A stretch of DNA of 60,983 nt, from assembly GCA_015657535.1 (NCBI GenBank), contig JADHZB010000118.1, positions 1-60,983 of the forward strand, in the 5' to 3' direction. The notes beneath the pieces are model-generated. The model saw only the letters and a list, made by a program, of their open reading frames with translations, was not told the origin of the DNA and made no database searches. Source of the DNA: Nephromyces sp. MM_2019. Taxonomy: Eukaryota > Apicomplexa > Aconoidasida > Nephromycida. Shown here one piece after another: positions 49,301-60,879 of this stretch (the stretch's first letter is position 1; every line of letters starts with the position of its first letter). The translations under genes were made by a program, and so were the position numbers.

Positions 49301-52300
49301 TTGAAACAAACAATATTTCAAGGTTAGGAGCAAGTACGGATATTCAGGCAATTCTTGCCAATCTCCCCGAAGAGGAAGCAAGCAATGAAAAGAGAGACAC
49401 TAAGCAAGCGCAAGTATTCGGGCTATCTGGGGAGCGTAAGAACTCATGCTACAATCCTGTATATCCATATGCATACCGTGGACTCACTGTCCAACCTCGC
49501 TCAAAACCATCTTCATGCCCCATTCGGAACGCAGTTTCAATGGAAGTTCTAAAGATTGACGAAAATCACAAGGAGAAACAAGGGCGGAGTACATCCTCAA
49601 AAACCCACTTCAGACAAGAAAGAAAAAAGGACGTGAAAGAGCATAGTTCAGCAGCTTCACGAGGGAGAACATGCGGTAATTATCATAACTATGCTAGCTA
49701 CAGTAACATAGGAGCTTTTCCATCCGAAGCAGGTGAGCATCAGAGCCATCGCAAGTACAGATTCAGTTCACTGGACACACAAAAAATAAATGTATCGTCA
49801 AAAGAGAGAAATAGCACATACAGAAACTCTTCAAGCGGAGCTTTATCGAGATTGAGGGCAACGGGGGATTGCAGCAGCCGAGGAAACTCAAGAATTGCCG
49901 AGAGGCAATCAAGTGATTCAAGTGCGGCTTTAGGCAAACTAGAGACCAAGTGGGTCTTCCCACCCAAATATACTTTTTCAAGTAGACTAAGGATGCTTAA
50001 AAATGGTGGTGGAGAACTAGCTGGAAACCCCCCAAAAAATCACAGGTATGAAACGGGAAAAACAAAAGGCATGAAGAAAGGCGGGTCGACTTCAAGCAGC
50101 ACTCGGGGAAATTATCTTTGCCCAAATACTATACCGGTTCGAGAAGCTTCAAATAAACAGGAAGAAAATAAAAATTATAGTGCAAGGCTAGATAGTGCAA
50201 GAAAGCAGGGAAATCAACTCGCGGAATGTGGCGCTTCGTCCTCTTCTCGCAATACTTCTCTAGAAAATCCTGAAAGCTATGATACCCCTACTATGACTTC
50301 GCAACTGGAAGGCGGTGGATCCCCATCTCAGCATAATTTAGGCGGTACCAGTAGCAAATATAGGCAACCCGACAGATCTGCACCTCATGACAAGACAAAT
50401 AAGGTGCAATTGCGGAGGGCAACCTCCGAAAGTCAGCGACGGGTAGGAAGTAGGGCAGCAGAGGCAACAACCAAAGCTAGCAGGGATGGAGTACCGGGGA
50501 ACAGTCCAACGAAAAAAATTTATGGGAATATCTACCAATGGCAAAAGTCAGGTGATGAGGAACCGATTCTACGAAAGAAGACTCTAGGATCCTTTCTAAG
50601 GAGTCAAAGCGAAAATGCAAGGAGCAATAACAACGCCGATGGAAAAGCTGTACAAGATCCTAATGTATATGCTAGTTCAAAGCAGGGAGCCGAGCGTTTC
50701 GGGATGACATCTGGAGTTGGTTATAGTAAAAAGAAGGGTCAAGTGGGCAGAGCAGCTACTTCGAAACAACGAGACTTGCATCTTAATGGTACCAATGAGC
50801 TTCCGCCACTGCTAAAATGGAGACATTCGCCTACAAATTTACAGCGGAAAACTCAGAGCATGGAATATTTGCATGCATACCAACACCACCCTCAACACCT
50901 AGACAGGCCTCTAGAAAGAGCTTCCCCTACGAACAAAAAGCCTCATCTAACTGCTCAGACTACGAGCTCCTTCGATTCTACAAGGATGGGACGAGATACC
51001 AAGTGCAGCAGTGAGAGCGCCACTCTATACAACCCTAGCTTTAGCTCAAAAGGCTATGAATTAACGGGAAATCCTACTTCTAGTGGAGGGAGCTATCCTT
51101 TTTCACTCTCGGATGAGGAAAGGGCTGCGGTACCACAGAATGAGAAAGGACGCATAGGATATGGTGGTAAATCAATCAATCCGTCCACTCATGCATGTTT
51201 CCAAGAATACGGAAGTCTAGGCCCCCAATATCTCCAAGCTTCAGCGGGCCAGGATGCTAGAATGCAAGATACTAACTGGGCAGGAAGGAGCAAAGATATG
51301 CTCCGAAAAAAGCTCATTGAAGGTGCTGATACTTATAATCAAAAAAATTTAGCTTATGGCATCCATGAAAACTTCATCAAGGGCACAAATAATGAAGCAT
51401 TTCCGGTTTACGTAAATCTGCAAGATAATTTTATGACAGAAGCGACATTCCCTTACTACGGAAGGGCCTCTCAAGAAGAGCAAGCCCGAGCAGCCTACCG
51501 TTGCGGAAGTTATCTTAAGAGTCGGGGGGGAGGCCAAAACATTGGGAAAAACTTTTGCTCCATCCTTCAAGCGAATAATAGCATAGGAACGCAGGCACAG
51601 GTAAACTCCATGGGATATCAGTTACAGCAACCAGCGCCGGAGAATATGCTTTTACCATCTAGCGTGGCAGCTGGAATGGTACCTCGAGAGAATTTCAATA
51701 CAAATATTCAAGAGAAGGATCATCGAGGTGGCATGCTCAATATAGAAGGAAGAGTGGATGATATTATGACTCGTTCGTGGAGAGAAAATATTCTTAAAGG
51801 TCGCACACTCCCTAATGCAGATGCGAACCAGAATTTCAACTTCAGCAAAGATGAGCAACTTAAGGTGGTTGGGGGCCCTGTGAGGGATACATACTACAAC
51901 TTTCCCGCGAGGATAATAAGTACACAGGAAGCTAGGAATTTGCTCCTGATGGGGAAGGAAACCATGAGTCCCAAAGGATGGCTAACAGGCTCGGGAAGAA
52001 AGCCAGCCTACTACGACCCGGCTAGTGCGTATAAGAATCAGCTTCTCAAGCAACAGGGAGAGTTGGTAAGTATGAATCATATGAGTACTCGGATTCCTAC
52101 CGGAAATGATAGCCAACTTGGAGAGGCTAATGGCTTGACCTCGAAGCACATGAACGGAGAGTACGGCAAAGAAAAACCTGTAGAAAGGGGGAATACCAGG
52201 GTCGAATGCGTCGAAACTGTAGAGCCGCTTATGTGGCATACAGCACTAACCAGAAAAAATAGTTCCAAAGATGACTGCCAGTGGGCAGGAGGGCAATCGG

Positions 52301-53907
52301 CTATAACACAAACCAGCCAATATAAAAATTGGCGATCTACAGAAGAGCGACAAGGAAAGCAAATTCCTGAAATCTTTAATGGAGTAGCGGAGAAAAAAAA
52401 TGTTGAGCAACAAGAGAAAGCCCCAGGACCTTTGCAAGAAAGATATACGTGCAGCTCACCTCCAGCCGTTCCAATTATCCTATTTGATCAATATGATAGT
52501 GGAATGGATGTGCTAACAACGGAAAACTGCCCAAAAAAGAAGCAGCTGATGTCCCCACAAACTCAGCTACAATCAACAAAGAAAGAATACAAACCAAAAT
52601 CAGAGAGCTGTCAATCACCACAAAAAGCCCGACAGGCTGAGGAGCAGCTGAAGAGCAAGAATGGCAGAGGAATCGTAACTGCCACTAACAAACCGTCAGC
52701 GTCTACAGATCGAAACAAGCAGCATCACGGGATGACTGAAAAACTCAAGCCAGCTGAGGACAACAGCGGCTATGGTTTAGATGGAGCATATCAAGCCGTT
52801 GACAGAACAGTGCAGGAAACGCCTAAACTTGGTCAAGCTCACATCAATTCACGGCAACAGGAGGGCTATATCAACAAATCTACCAGCATAGTACACAATT
52901 TACATCCAGTTAGATATTCCTATATGTTGAACGCAAATCGCCCTCCAAATCACCAGGCGCCATTCGAGTCACAACAGGAACAATACAAGAAGGACATGCG
53001 ACACCTCACAAGCGGCCACATTAGTCCCCAGATTCAATACAACAATCCTAACTTAATCATGCCTCCCATGCAGGAGCGAGAACTTGTGAGGCATTTATCC
53101 GTTAAGCAAGACAATGCTTATTATTGGGGTAATAACTCAACACACATGATGCAAATTCCAACCGTGGCTACGTTAGCTAACAATGGGAAAGAAAGGCATT
53201 TCGTCCAACAAGGAAAACAGAACACCGAAGGATTTCATCCTGGATGTGTGCCATCAAACGATGGGTACCGGCATGCTATGGCTCGGCATAACAGCGAAAA
53301 AGCGTACCATTCAATGCAATTCGGAGCAGAAGACTATGTTCGACATAAAAATTGCAGTCGGCCTCAGCCACAAGAGTTAAAACTACCTTGGGATACGAAT
53401 TTTATTGACAATCCTCATATTTATGATCCGTACCATAACCGGATGACTGTATCCCAACAATTGAAGGATCCCGTGTATGAGATTTACAACGGTAGGATTC
53501 ATGCTGCTAGAGAGGTAGCAAGGATGGACCGGAATATTGAAGAGGTAGATCCTCGAAATATGGCGGCAATGCAGTATAGCAAATACCTTAATAGTATGCG
53601 AAGCAGCATGCACACTACGAAGGGAACTTCAACAACACTAAATTCTGGTGTTCAACCCTCTCTAGCAAGAGGGCACAGCTTGTTAAATTCCCTCTACGAA
53701 GCGTCTCTAGATGATCACTTAAAAAATCTCAGCTCCAAACGAAAGGAAGAGCTTACCCAGAGAAGGGCGAGAAGCGACAACAATAAGCTCCTATGGGATG
53801 GAGATGGCGGTTTGGAGAAGAGAAAAGCTCATGATGCGTACGGCTGTGGTGCCAGCGGCTTTAGCAGGAGGGCTCAACCCTGGGCTTGCTCCTTAAACAA
53901 AAGCTAG
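43384..53907 (+). CDS. Kinesin with N-terminal extension, motor, neck coiled coil and giant disordered tail, 2,239 aa
   Basis: Exons: 43384-44558, 45648-45741, 46281-46352, 47236-47440, 47720-47832, 48222-48401, 49027-53907; phases agree throughout. Kinesins are ATP-driven microtubule motors. The motor (about 224-612) shows [24 protein letters not shown] (P-loop, Lys315), [26 protein letters not shown] (switch I, 479-486), LVDLAGNE (switch II; the usual Ser of LAGSE is Asn), INKSLSTL, and [18 protein letters not shown]. After [11 protein letters not shown] comes a short heptad-like stretch ([20 protein letters not shown]), then about 1,590 residues rich in Ser/Asn/Gln/Arg/Tyr with no visible domain. 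The 223-residue N-terminal region is Ser/Thr-rich and probably disordered. The subfamily is not clear: this is an N-terminal-type motor without the marks I know of kinesin-1, -5 or -13. The segment between the P-loop and the exon at 45648 lacks a clear GIIPR motif in frame. The ATG has a good context, but an acceptor just upstream leaves room for an earlier exon. Confidence 0.87.
46936..47235 (+). other. A-rich open extension in frame with kinesin exon 4
   Basis: For about 300 bases before the acceptor at 47235 the frame stays open and runs directly into exon 4. The stretch would encode a Lys/Asn/Arg/Glu-rich segment of about 100 residues. It may be intron sequence open by composition, or an alternatively retained motor-loop insert. 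I favour intron, because exon 3 joins exon 4 at the normal place for kinesins. Confidence 0.35.
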
Positions 53908-56431
53908 AACGATCCTTAACTCTAAATTTTATTTAAGAAAACATTTGAAGCATTGCTAATAATCCAGCGAAAGATGAGCAGCTATTTAAGCCTAATGCTT
54001 GTGCATATATACCATCTATGTAAGTAAAAAAAGCAAGACCTTTCTGGGCAGTAATCGCTCAGGGCCGCTAACAAGATAGCTGCCGCAAGCGACAAATAGG
54101 TAATAGAAAGCGATTAATCTAAAAAATGTATACAACAAGAAAAAAATTGGGGCTAAATCATAGGTATTCTGATAATTTATGCACTTCGTAGTAATATATG
54201 AAGTGATAGAAGGTATGATTTGAACCAGCTTTCTAAAGTACGCCGTCGCAATTACCCTACGCATGGCGATGGAAAAAGGCATAAATAAGTGCCTGATTAA
54301 AAAAATGAAGCACGAAAATTCAATGAGGATTCAAAGATAGCCAAGCCAACTGAAATTAGGCTGTGCTCAGTCTTAGAAGTTTCCCCAATACATTTTTTGG
54401 CGGCATGGGTTGTTTCACTTACAGCGGTTCTAATTTATTGTGTTGGCTGCATTGAGTTGTGAATATCCACGGGCAAGCATCCTCATTATTCGTTCTTCAT
54501 GAAGATTAGAGCATTTACAGATTTTGTGCAAAGTTCTATTGAGTAATGAGCGACAGGAGAAGTTTTGAACATTTTTCCTCCTCTGAATATCTCCGTTTAT
54601 AACACCTGGAATAAGCTTGAAGCGGTTTTGCTAGTTACATTGGTTCATACTTTTTTCTCGCACTCCCATCAACCCCCGCAAAAAAGCGCTACCTAATTCT
54701 ACGAAGGAACAAACCGAAATTCTGCTGCCTTCAATCTATTGTGTAATATAGCACTTATAGCATACCTTGAAAAAAACCCCCTATTAGTAACAATCATTCT
54801 TTTAAGATTAACAAAAAAAGTAAATTTATAGCTAAAAATCTCCTTTTTTGTACCAACTTCCTAATAATAATATTTAAATAATAGGTGATAATTCTTTAGA
54901 CTAACCTAATATAAGATATGTAGTTCTAATTACAGCCATTAATATACTATATATAGGATGCGCTAAACCAGAGTATAACGTAAAAGTTATGAGGAGATAA
55001 CCCATTCATTACTTGGATGCTTATAAATTGAGGGTAAGAAAGAATTATATTGTGTACTATTCCATAACAAGCTATTCTCGTTTTTTCTTGAAATAAACTT
55101 GAATTTTCTGTTACCCTGCTGGTTATACTAATGACTTAAAAAGAGTGCTTGGCGAGGAAAATGACTGCTAGGTAGAACCTGTCTTTCGCAGTGTACGTGC
55201 AAAATATCCTAAACATAAAAGGGGTAAACAAATTCATGAGTACATAATTTAACCACAGAACATTGTTTGGGTAGGAATTCCTTAGCTACATACGTTGTAG
55301 ATGCTGGTCATATCCTATGCCCATGCCAATATGGGAAAATGCCCAACAAGATGAAGTGATGAATCGGGCATTTAGTGAGTGTGGGTAACCTTTTGCAGAG
55401 ATATGTTGCCCAGTAAACGGATGAAATGGACAAAAAAAAAATTCAGATTGATATTGAAATGGTAGGTGTTTTTAATGAGAGAAAAAGAATAAGTAAAACC
55501 TTTAGCAGAGATAACTCCTCTCTGGGGATTATGCCCAACTTTCGAATACTTTAAAACTCAATAATCTGGTAGTTTGTGCAAGCAATCCACATGGCTATCC
55601 TGAGTTGGTACCAGTACGACATGCATCATAGCTAGCAATCAAAAAACCTGCATAGTGGAGCTGCTTTGTTTTGCTTGATCTAGTCAGCAAGATGATGTAG
55701 ATGTTACTCGAAAAGTATATCCTTGAAGCGGACAAGAAAGATACGCTTAACTTGTATCACCGCTATATTTCGCCATCTCTCACTAAATTCGAAGAGGAAG
55801 AGTAAAAAAAAGCAGAATGAACGTAAAACAAATTTGTACGGAATGCTTGTGGGAGTACTCTTTCGTTTAAGTATAGCCCAAAAAATAAGAGGTTAACAAG
55901 TGTCCACAACTGCAGAATTCTGTGAAATTGCAAACAGAAAAAAAACTCGTACGAACGTAATTGTGGGTACAATTCGTAAAAATGAAGCATATAAATGGGC
56001 TGATAAGCAGTTATGGGTGGTCTTGATAATTCCTGCCTCTTTTTCAAGATGTAACCAGAAAAAAAAACACCGTATATATACTCCATCAAAGGGATGCATA
56101 TAATACGTAATGTGTGTCCTGTATGGAGCACTTTTATTTTTATTTCTGCTTGTGTGCGTTTCTTTTTCGCCGCTTTTTGCTTTTAGTACCCTGCTTCTAG
56201 CAATAGCCTCACACATCTCTCCTTTTTGTTTTTTATCCACTTGAAACTTGCTAGTTTTCTTAAGATTATGCTTAGCCCCTCCTGTGTGTCGGAAATTTTA
56301 CATGACCAATCCTCCTAATCTTCCCTGCTCACCTCTGGTTCCCATCAAGATAGCTTCCTTGTTACTTTTGAAAGAGAAAAAACCTTCAAATCCTCCAAAC
56401 AAGCAAGCAAACTACTTTTTCCAAATTTAAG
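53908..56431. other. AT-rich stretch without a confident gene
   Basis: This follows the kinesin stop. The longest frames (54016-54282 and 55763-56131, both - strand) are hydrophobic or aromatic, have no motif and are within chance expectation. No RNA gene is convincing. Confidence 0.4.
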
Positions 56432-56587
56432 GCGAACGTCGAGTTCCCATATAGGAAGCATCATCCCGCGAAACTTGCTCTTGGGAAGCGACACGCAAAT
56501 ACATGCGCACCATACGCTAAGCTATCGCGCTACGAGTTGATGGGCAAAAGTACGCCGCCCTGGGGCGGTATCTATTCCCCATTTTAA
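56432..56587 (+). CDS. Candidate terminal exon, 51 codons, unrecognised
   Basis: After a pyrimidine run and TTTAAG acceptor, the frame reads ANVEFPYRKHHPAKLALGKR and ends GKSTPPWGGIYSPF before TAA 56585-56587. The patch is visibly GC-richer than the AT-rich flanks and the product is basic and protein-like, which argues for real coding. No upstream exon of matching phase was identified and no family is recognised. It could be the 3' end of a gene whose start lies in 53.9-56.4 kb. Confidence 0.35.
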   Translation, partial: ANVEFPYRKHHPAKLALGKRHANTCAPYAKLSRYELMGKSTPPWGGIYSPF

Positions 56588-56828
56588 TATATGTAATATA
56601 CCTAGCATAGGCACCTAGAGAGAAGACACAGTCATGCTGATATATAATCGCGGATAATCGAAGGATTCATCAAGATATATAAAAGCGAATCTACTTTCAC
56701 TCAAGTTACATATTTCTGAGAACTATACCATTCCCGGAAATAAGTGCAAAAAGCGAATTTCCGGGGATTTTCCTCCCTAAAGAAGCTAATGATCCGTAAA
56801 GACACAAAAATCCAAAGAGCAGTTTACA

Positions 56829-57430
56829 ATGGTCAATAAGGTTCGTTTCTCTTGTAAGGGAAAAGCAAAGCGTCCATACAGAGAAGCTCCTTATGATAGG
56901 GCAAAGTAAAAAACCATTTCCGGTTCATTAGTTTTTACTGCTTTTGGGGCGGAACTGGCGAGGGTAGCGTCAATTTTACTTGCTTTTTTTTCTCAAATTT
57001 TCAAAGAGAACCTAAGCCTCAAAAAACAAGCTTTTCTGGAGATTAAGTGTAGAAACGCAGGAAATTCGAATACTATGTTAAAGTTACGCGTATACACAAC
57101 GTCGCAGTTATATTTAGTCCCCTGAAAATCACTTGTCTTTGTGTGTATGCGTATGCTTATGTATATGGTTTTTTACCCTCATGGGTTTATCTTTTGTTTC
57201 TATATATCTGTGTATTTATATTTTAATTCTATGTGCTTTTTTGGGTTTATCTTTGTTTCTGTGTTTTGTTTGTATGTCCCTATGTCTTGTATATTTTTGT
57301 CGGTATTTTTCTTTGTAGATGTGAGTGTATGCACACTACTGTGTCATGGAAATTCCCTCCTTTTGCTTCTGTGAATCTTTTGCATCTACGCCCAAGCCCA
57401 TACGGTACACTGCCTGCTATTAACTCATAA
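56829..57430 (+). CDS. Candidate two-exon gene for a 62-residue basic protein
   Basis: Exon 1, 56829-56905, reads MVNKVRFSCKGKAKRPYREA and ends at a GTAAAA donor in phase 2. Exon 2, 57319-57430, follows an excellent TTTTTCTTTGTAG acceptor in matching phase, reads MHTTVSWKFPPFASVNLLHL near its start and stops at TAA 57428-57430. The product is small and basic at its N-terminus, like small ribosomal or ribonucleoprotein components, but I recognise no family. The intron is rich in TGTGT/TTTGT words like other introns near the window ends. Confidence 0.35.
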
Positions 57431-58104
57431 AAGTACCCATGAAACTGAGCAGTTTCTACTGATGACGCATGCGTGTATTTCCCTTAAGCGCTGTGTGTAT
57501 GGCTTGCACGAAAATCAGCATGCCTTTGCAATAATTTCGTCAAAAAATGGGCGCGCCTTCCTCCTTATAGTAAAAGCTTCATTTCGTGTGTGTTAATAAG
57601 CTCGCTGCTGCAAAAGGTGCATCGTGGACGTTTTAGAAGAGACTCTTACGTTTATGTTTCTGGCTGATGGGCGAGGTGCTTTTTTATTGTCTGTGAAAGG
57701 AAAATTGAAAGAAAGAAATAGCGAAGAAACTGTGGGATTCACTCATGACTAATACTGTGTTTAATTTTAGATGAAAAAAGGCCAAATTGCTATATTTTTG
57801 TAGGTTCTACAGCATTTTTCCAACTCTATGAAGAAACGTACTATATGCTTTCTACAGGAAACTGAGCCTCGATAGGCATATACTATATACTATCGTTATT
57901 AAGTAATTTGCTTGCAAATTCTAGGAAAAATGTCGTATTTTTACCTGCTTTGTTACCCACGTTTGGTGTAGGCAGTCAGCAGAAGTTTAATGTTGCCTTG
58001 TGAATAAGTGCTTATCATTTTATGTGAGGAAGTGGTGGCAGCCTGATTATTGTGGATCAGAGAATGTGTGTGTTGCGTTGTGATCCGCTAGTTGCTGTGG
58101 TTTA
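57431..58104. other. Stretch with short open fragments only
   Basis: Two + strand fragments might be exons. 57624-57675 reads VDVLEETLTFMFLADGR and ends at a GTGCTT donor. 57771-57865 follows a TTTTAG acceptor, reads PNCYIFVGSTAFFQLYEETY and ends at TGA. Their phases match across a 95-nt intron, but there is no start codon for the first. The - strand is also open over the second, so I do not call a gene. Confidence 0.3.
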
Positions 58105-58440
58105 TGCACAGAAATGTATACACATGTAGATATGTGCACACGAATATACTAGTGTATATATACACACAAAAATATATGCACAACCAAATATGAACATACA
58201 TATAGAAATATATATTTACCGAAATATTCACGTACATACACACAAACATACACAAATTTACGCGTATACACAAATAGATAATTACCCATATTTAAGCAGA
58301 TAAATACACACACATACGCAAATATATACACACGAATATATGCACACGCAAATATACATGCATATTATGCAGATAGATATACACCCATTTATAAGCACAT
58401 ATACACACACCCACACAAAACAACCCGCACCCACACACAC
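58105..58440. repeat. CA/TA-rich low-complexity tract
   Basis: About 330 bases of ACACATA, AAATATA and ACACACA words on the + strand. Long frames on either strand (Tyr/Thr/His-rich or Cys/Val/Tyr-rich) are products of the repeat. At 58441-58592 the - strand holds a 50-codon segment (KECQAQVQKGSFPDMYTYQD) bounded by a TTTTTTAG acceptor and a GTGTGT donor. The + strand is also open there, so strand and reality are undecided. Confidence 0.55.
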
Positions 58441-58941
58441 GGTGTATATGCCGTCTTCATCAACTCTTTTTTCTTGTCTTGATATGTGTACATATCTGGG
58501 AATGAACCCTTCTGAACTTGAGCTTGACATTCCTTAATTCCAAGGCTTACATCACAAAAGTTTTCAGACTCCCTCTTTTTCATCCACCCATTCTAAAAAA
58601 TATATTTTCCATCTTTTTTAAGGGTTAAGGACGCTTAATCAATCCTAGGCTAATGCTCCACAAAGTAGTGTGAGACGTATGTAAGGCTCTTAAGGAGTGC
58701 TTGAATCTGCTAATACTCTCTTTGCTTCGACTTTGCAGCCATATGCATAGAGGAATACCCTAATCTTCAGCACTTTCAGGCGATGTGTGTGTTTGTGTGT
58801 ATACTAACCAGGGAGAGTATCTAATCTCACTTCACGGCAAGATATTGTGCGTGTGGGTGCCGTTTTTACAGCCGAAGAAGCAAGTACTTGTGCGAATTTT
58901 TCTGCGAGATGATGTGGTAATTTGGCAATGAATGCTAGTAA

Positions 58942-60852
58942 ATGATGGAGCTGCTGCACATTTCTCATCTTCGAAGAAGGGAGTTATTTGAAGATGGCAG
59001 CCTCCCATGCTATGGTAAGAGCTAGTAAATTGCGGACGTTTTATGAGCGTTTAGAATAGGCTGGGGTGGGGGTTTTGAGATGTTGATTGAGGGAAAGGGG
59101 TGGGTGAGAGTGAGGGATTAACGCATGTACTCTGAGAGTTTGAAGATCAGCAGTCTGTAGAAGCGAATGAAGTAGGGAAGGTATCGATATGCACTCAAAA
59201 ATGGAGGCGAAAGAGAGAAAAAAGTGATAGCAACTTCCATGATTTTTGGGGATTTTGATGAACTTGTCTAATCCCATATACTTTTAATTGCTCACTGACT
59301 TGTGTATATCTGCATGTGTGCTGCCGTATGAAGAAGCTTGTGTTTTATAGATTGAGGAAACAATGAAGAAATGAGGGCTTTTGGCTTAGTTCTAGGTAGT
59401 TTTTAAGTTTTTCGTACTGGGAAGGAGGAAGTTTTGTTTAAAGCGAAATCTTCAAACGTAGCCAGCTAGGCTAGTCTGTGTGAGGTTTTTGGTTTATCTT
59501 TGTATCTCTATGCACCTAATAAATCTATCAATATATCTATGTACTTCGGCATATGTGTATCTATTCATCGTTATAGTTATGTAAAGCTAGATATTTTTTT
59601 CTTTATTTACGCATATAATCTAGCTCTTTATAGACATAGATATATATTTTTTTTTTCTCTTTCTCTCTCTCTAGCTTATATTCCTAGCTTTCTGCTTAAC
59701 TTATACATTATAGTTACTTTGCTGTAGCTCCATTGCGAGAATTTCTATTAGCAGCCCGATGAAAAAAAGCTACTGGGATTGAGAATACCAGAACCTTAGG
59801 AAACTGAGAAGAAGAGCTGCTAGTCTAAACTTTTGAGGCTCTCTCTGAGTGTGTTATAGTGTAGCTTTTTCCCTTAATTGAAGCATAGAAGATCTCACGA
59901 ATACTCACCTCATTAGTGTGTGTATTTGTGATGGTTGGATCCTCTCATTTTTGTGTGTAGTTTCCAGGGACTTGCAAGGCAGCCATCTCCAAAGCTGCTA
60001 TCTGAACACACAAATCAGCCTGGAGCATGTGCCCCTCTCTATAACCTTCTCCCATCACGCTCGTAAGCTCATGATGCTCTAATAGATGCATGCATGCATG
60101 CATGCATGCAGTGTGTTTTAATGCGATGAGGGGAAAACTGATTAAGGCAAACAGCATAGGGTGGTGTACATACTCTGGGTATCCCTATGTGTAGAGAGTT
60201 GTAGGTATAAACTGGGTTAGTTATGGATGGTTAGTTGATTGTATACAAACTGAATGGGTATGGAATGATAGTGAGTTGTGTGTATATACACTAAAGTATA
60301 GGCAGAGGTAGTGATAGCTAGCTTGATGAATTTGCATTGCACCAGCCATAACCTTGGAAGTGAATGTATAGGGATGCATGTACGCAGTGTTGAAGGTAGT
60401 GCTTTAAGGACTCTCTTAAAGTTTCCTAGAAAGCAGCTCATATGATGTGTGTGAGCCTTCAAAGTAATTCCTTGCATTGCCTAAGTGAAGAATGTGCGCA
60501 AGACTCATTTAAGGAGAGGATGAAATGGTGGACATCATCTTATATTTGCTTTCAAAAGATGTATAAAGTAAGTGCGTCTGAAGGAATCTTCTCTTTGCTG
60601 CTTTTTTGAGAACTGTCTTCTGTTAAGCTACGGGTTACTGTGCTTTGTCTGCTGCTTTTTGCTATTGTTCAAATACAGGGGCTGCTAAAGAGCTTTGGGT
60701 GCTTCTTTTACCTCAGTTTAGGCAGTTTTTTCCGAGCTTAAATGATGATATTGTGTGTGTGTGTGTGTGTGTGTATTTTCCCGATGAATAATATGCTTAT
60801 TTTATCTTTTGTTTAGATGGAGGGAAGATCATGGCCGTTGGAGGATCAAACG
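58942..60852 (+). CDS. Candidate multi-exon gene truncated by the right edge
   Basis: ATG 58942 begins MMELLHISHLRRRELFEDGS and runs to a GTAAGA donor at 59015 (phase 1). 59961-60062 (TGTGTAG acceptor, GTAAGC donor) and about 60486-60567 (GTAAGT donor, FKERMKWWTSSYICFQ) can follow in phase; two reading frames of the 59961 segment both work. 60679-60752 reads KELWVLLLPQFRQFFPSLND to a GTGTGT donor, and 60817-60852 would be one more short exon. The junction from 60567 to 60679 does not keep phase as modelled, so an exon is missing or one call is wrong. No family is recognised. Confidence 0.25.
60086..60110. repeat. (TGCA)n tetranucleotide repeat
   Basis: About six copies of the self-complementary unit TGCA in a row. 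The same GCATGCAC-type words occur at 4613-4633. Confidence 0.9.
60752..60774. repeat. (TG)n microsatellite at a putative 5' splice site
   Basis: A TG run of about 11 units that begins exactly where the candidate exon 60679-60752 would end, so its first GT would act as the donor. Confidence 0.75.
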
Positions 60853-60879
60853 GTGAGAAATTTTTGACTTTTATGCGCG

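Noticed and set aside
54217..54226. GATTTGAACC, the reverse complement of a tRNA T-loop (B box)
   Set aside because: The flanking bases do not form a T-arm stem, and no acceptor, D-arm or anticodon arm can be drawn around it.
56870..56900. ACAGAGAAG word like the U6 snRNA catalytic box
   Set aside because: The rest of U6 (AGC triad, internal stem-loop, terminal T run) is absent, and the site lies in a better explained coding candidate.
58137..58440. Long Cys/Val/Tyr or Thr/His/Tyr frames over the CA/TA tract
   Set aside because: They arise from the simple repeat itself.
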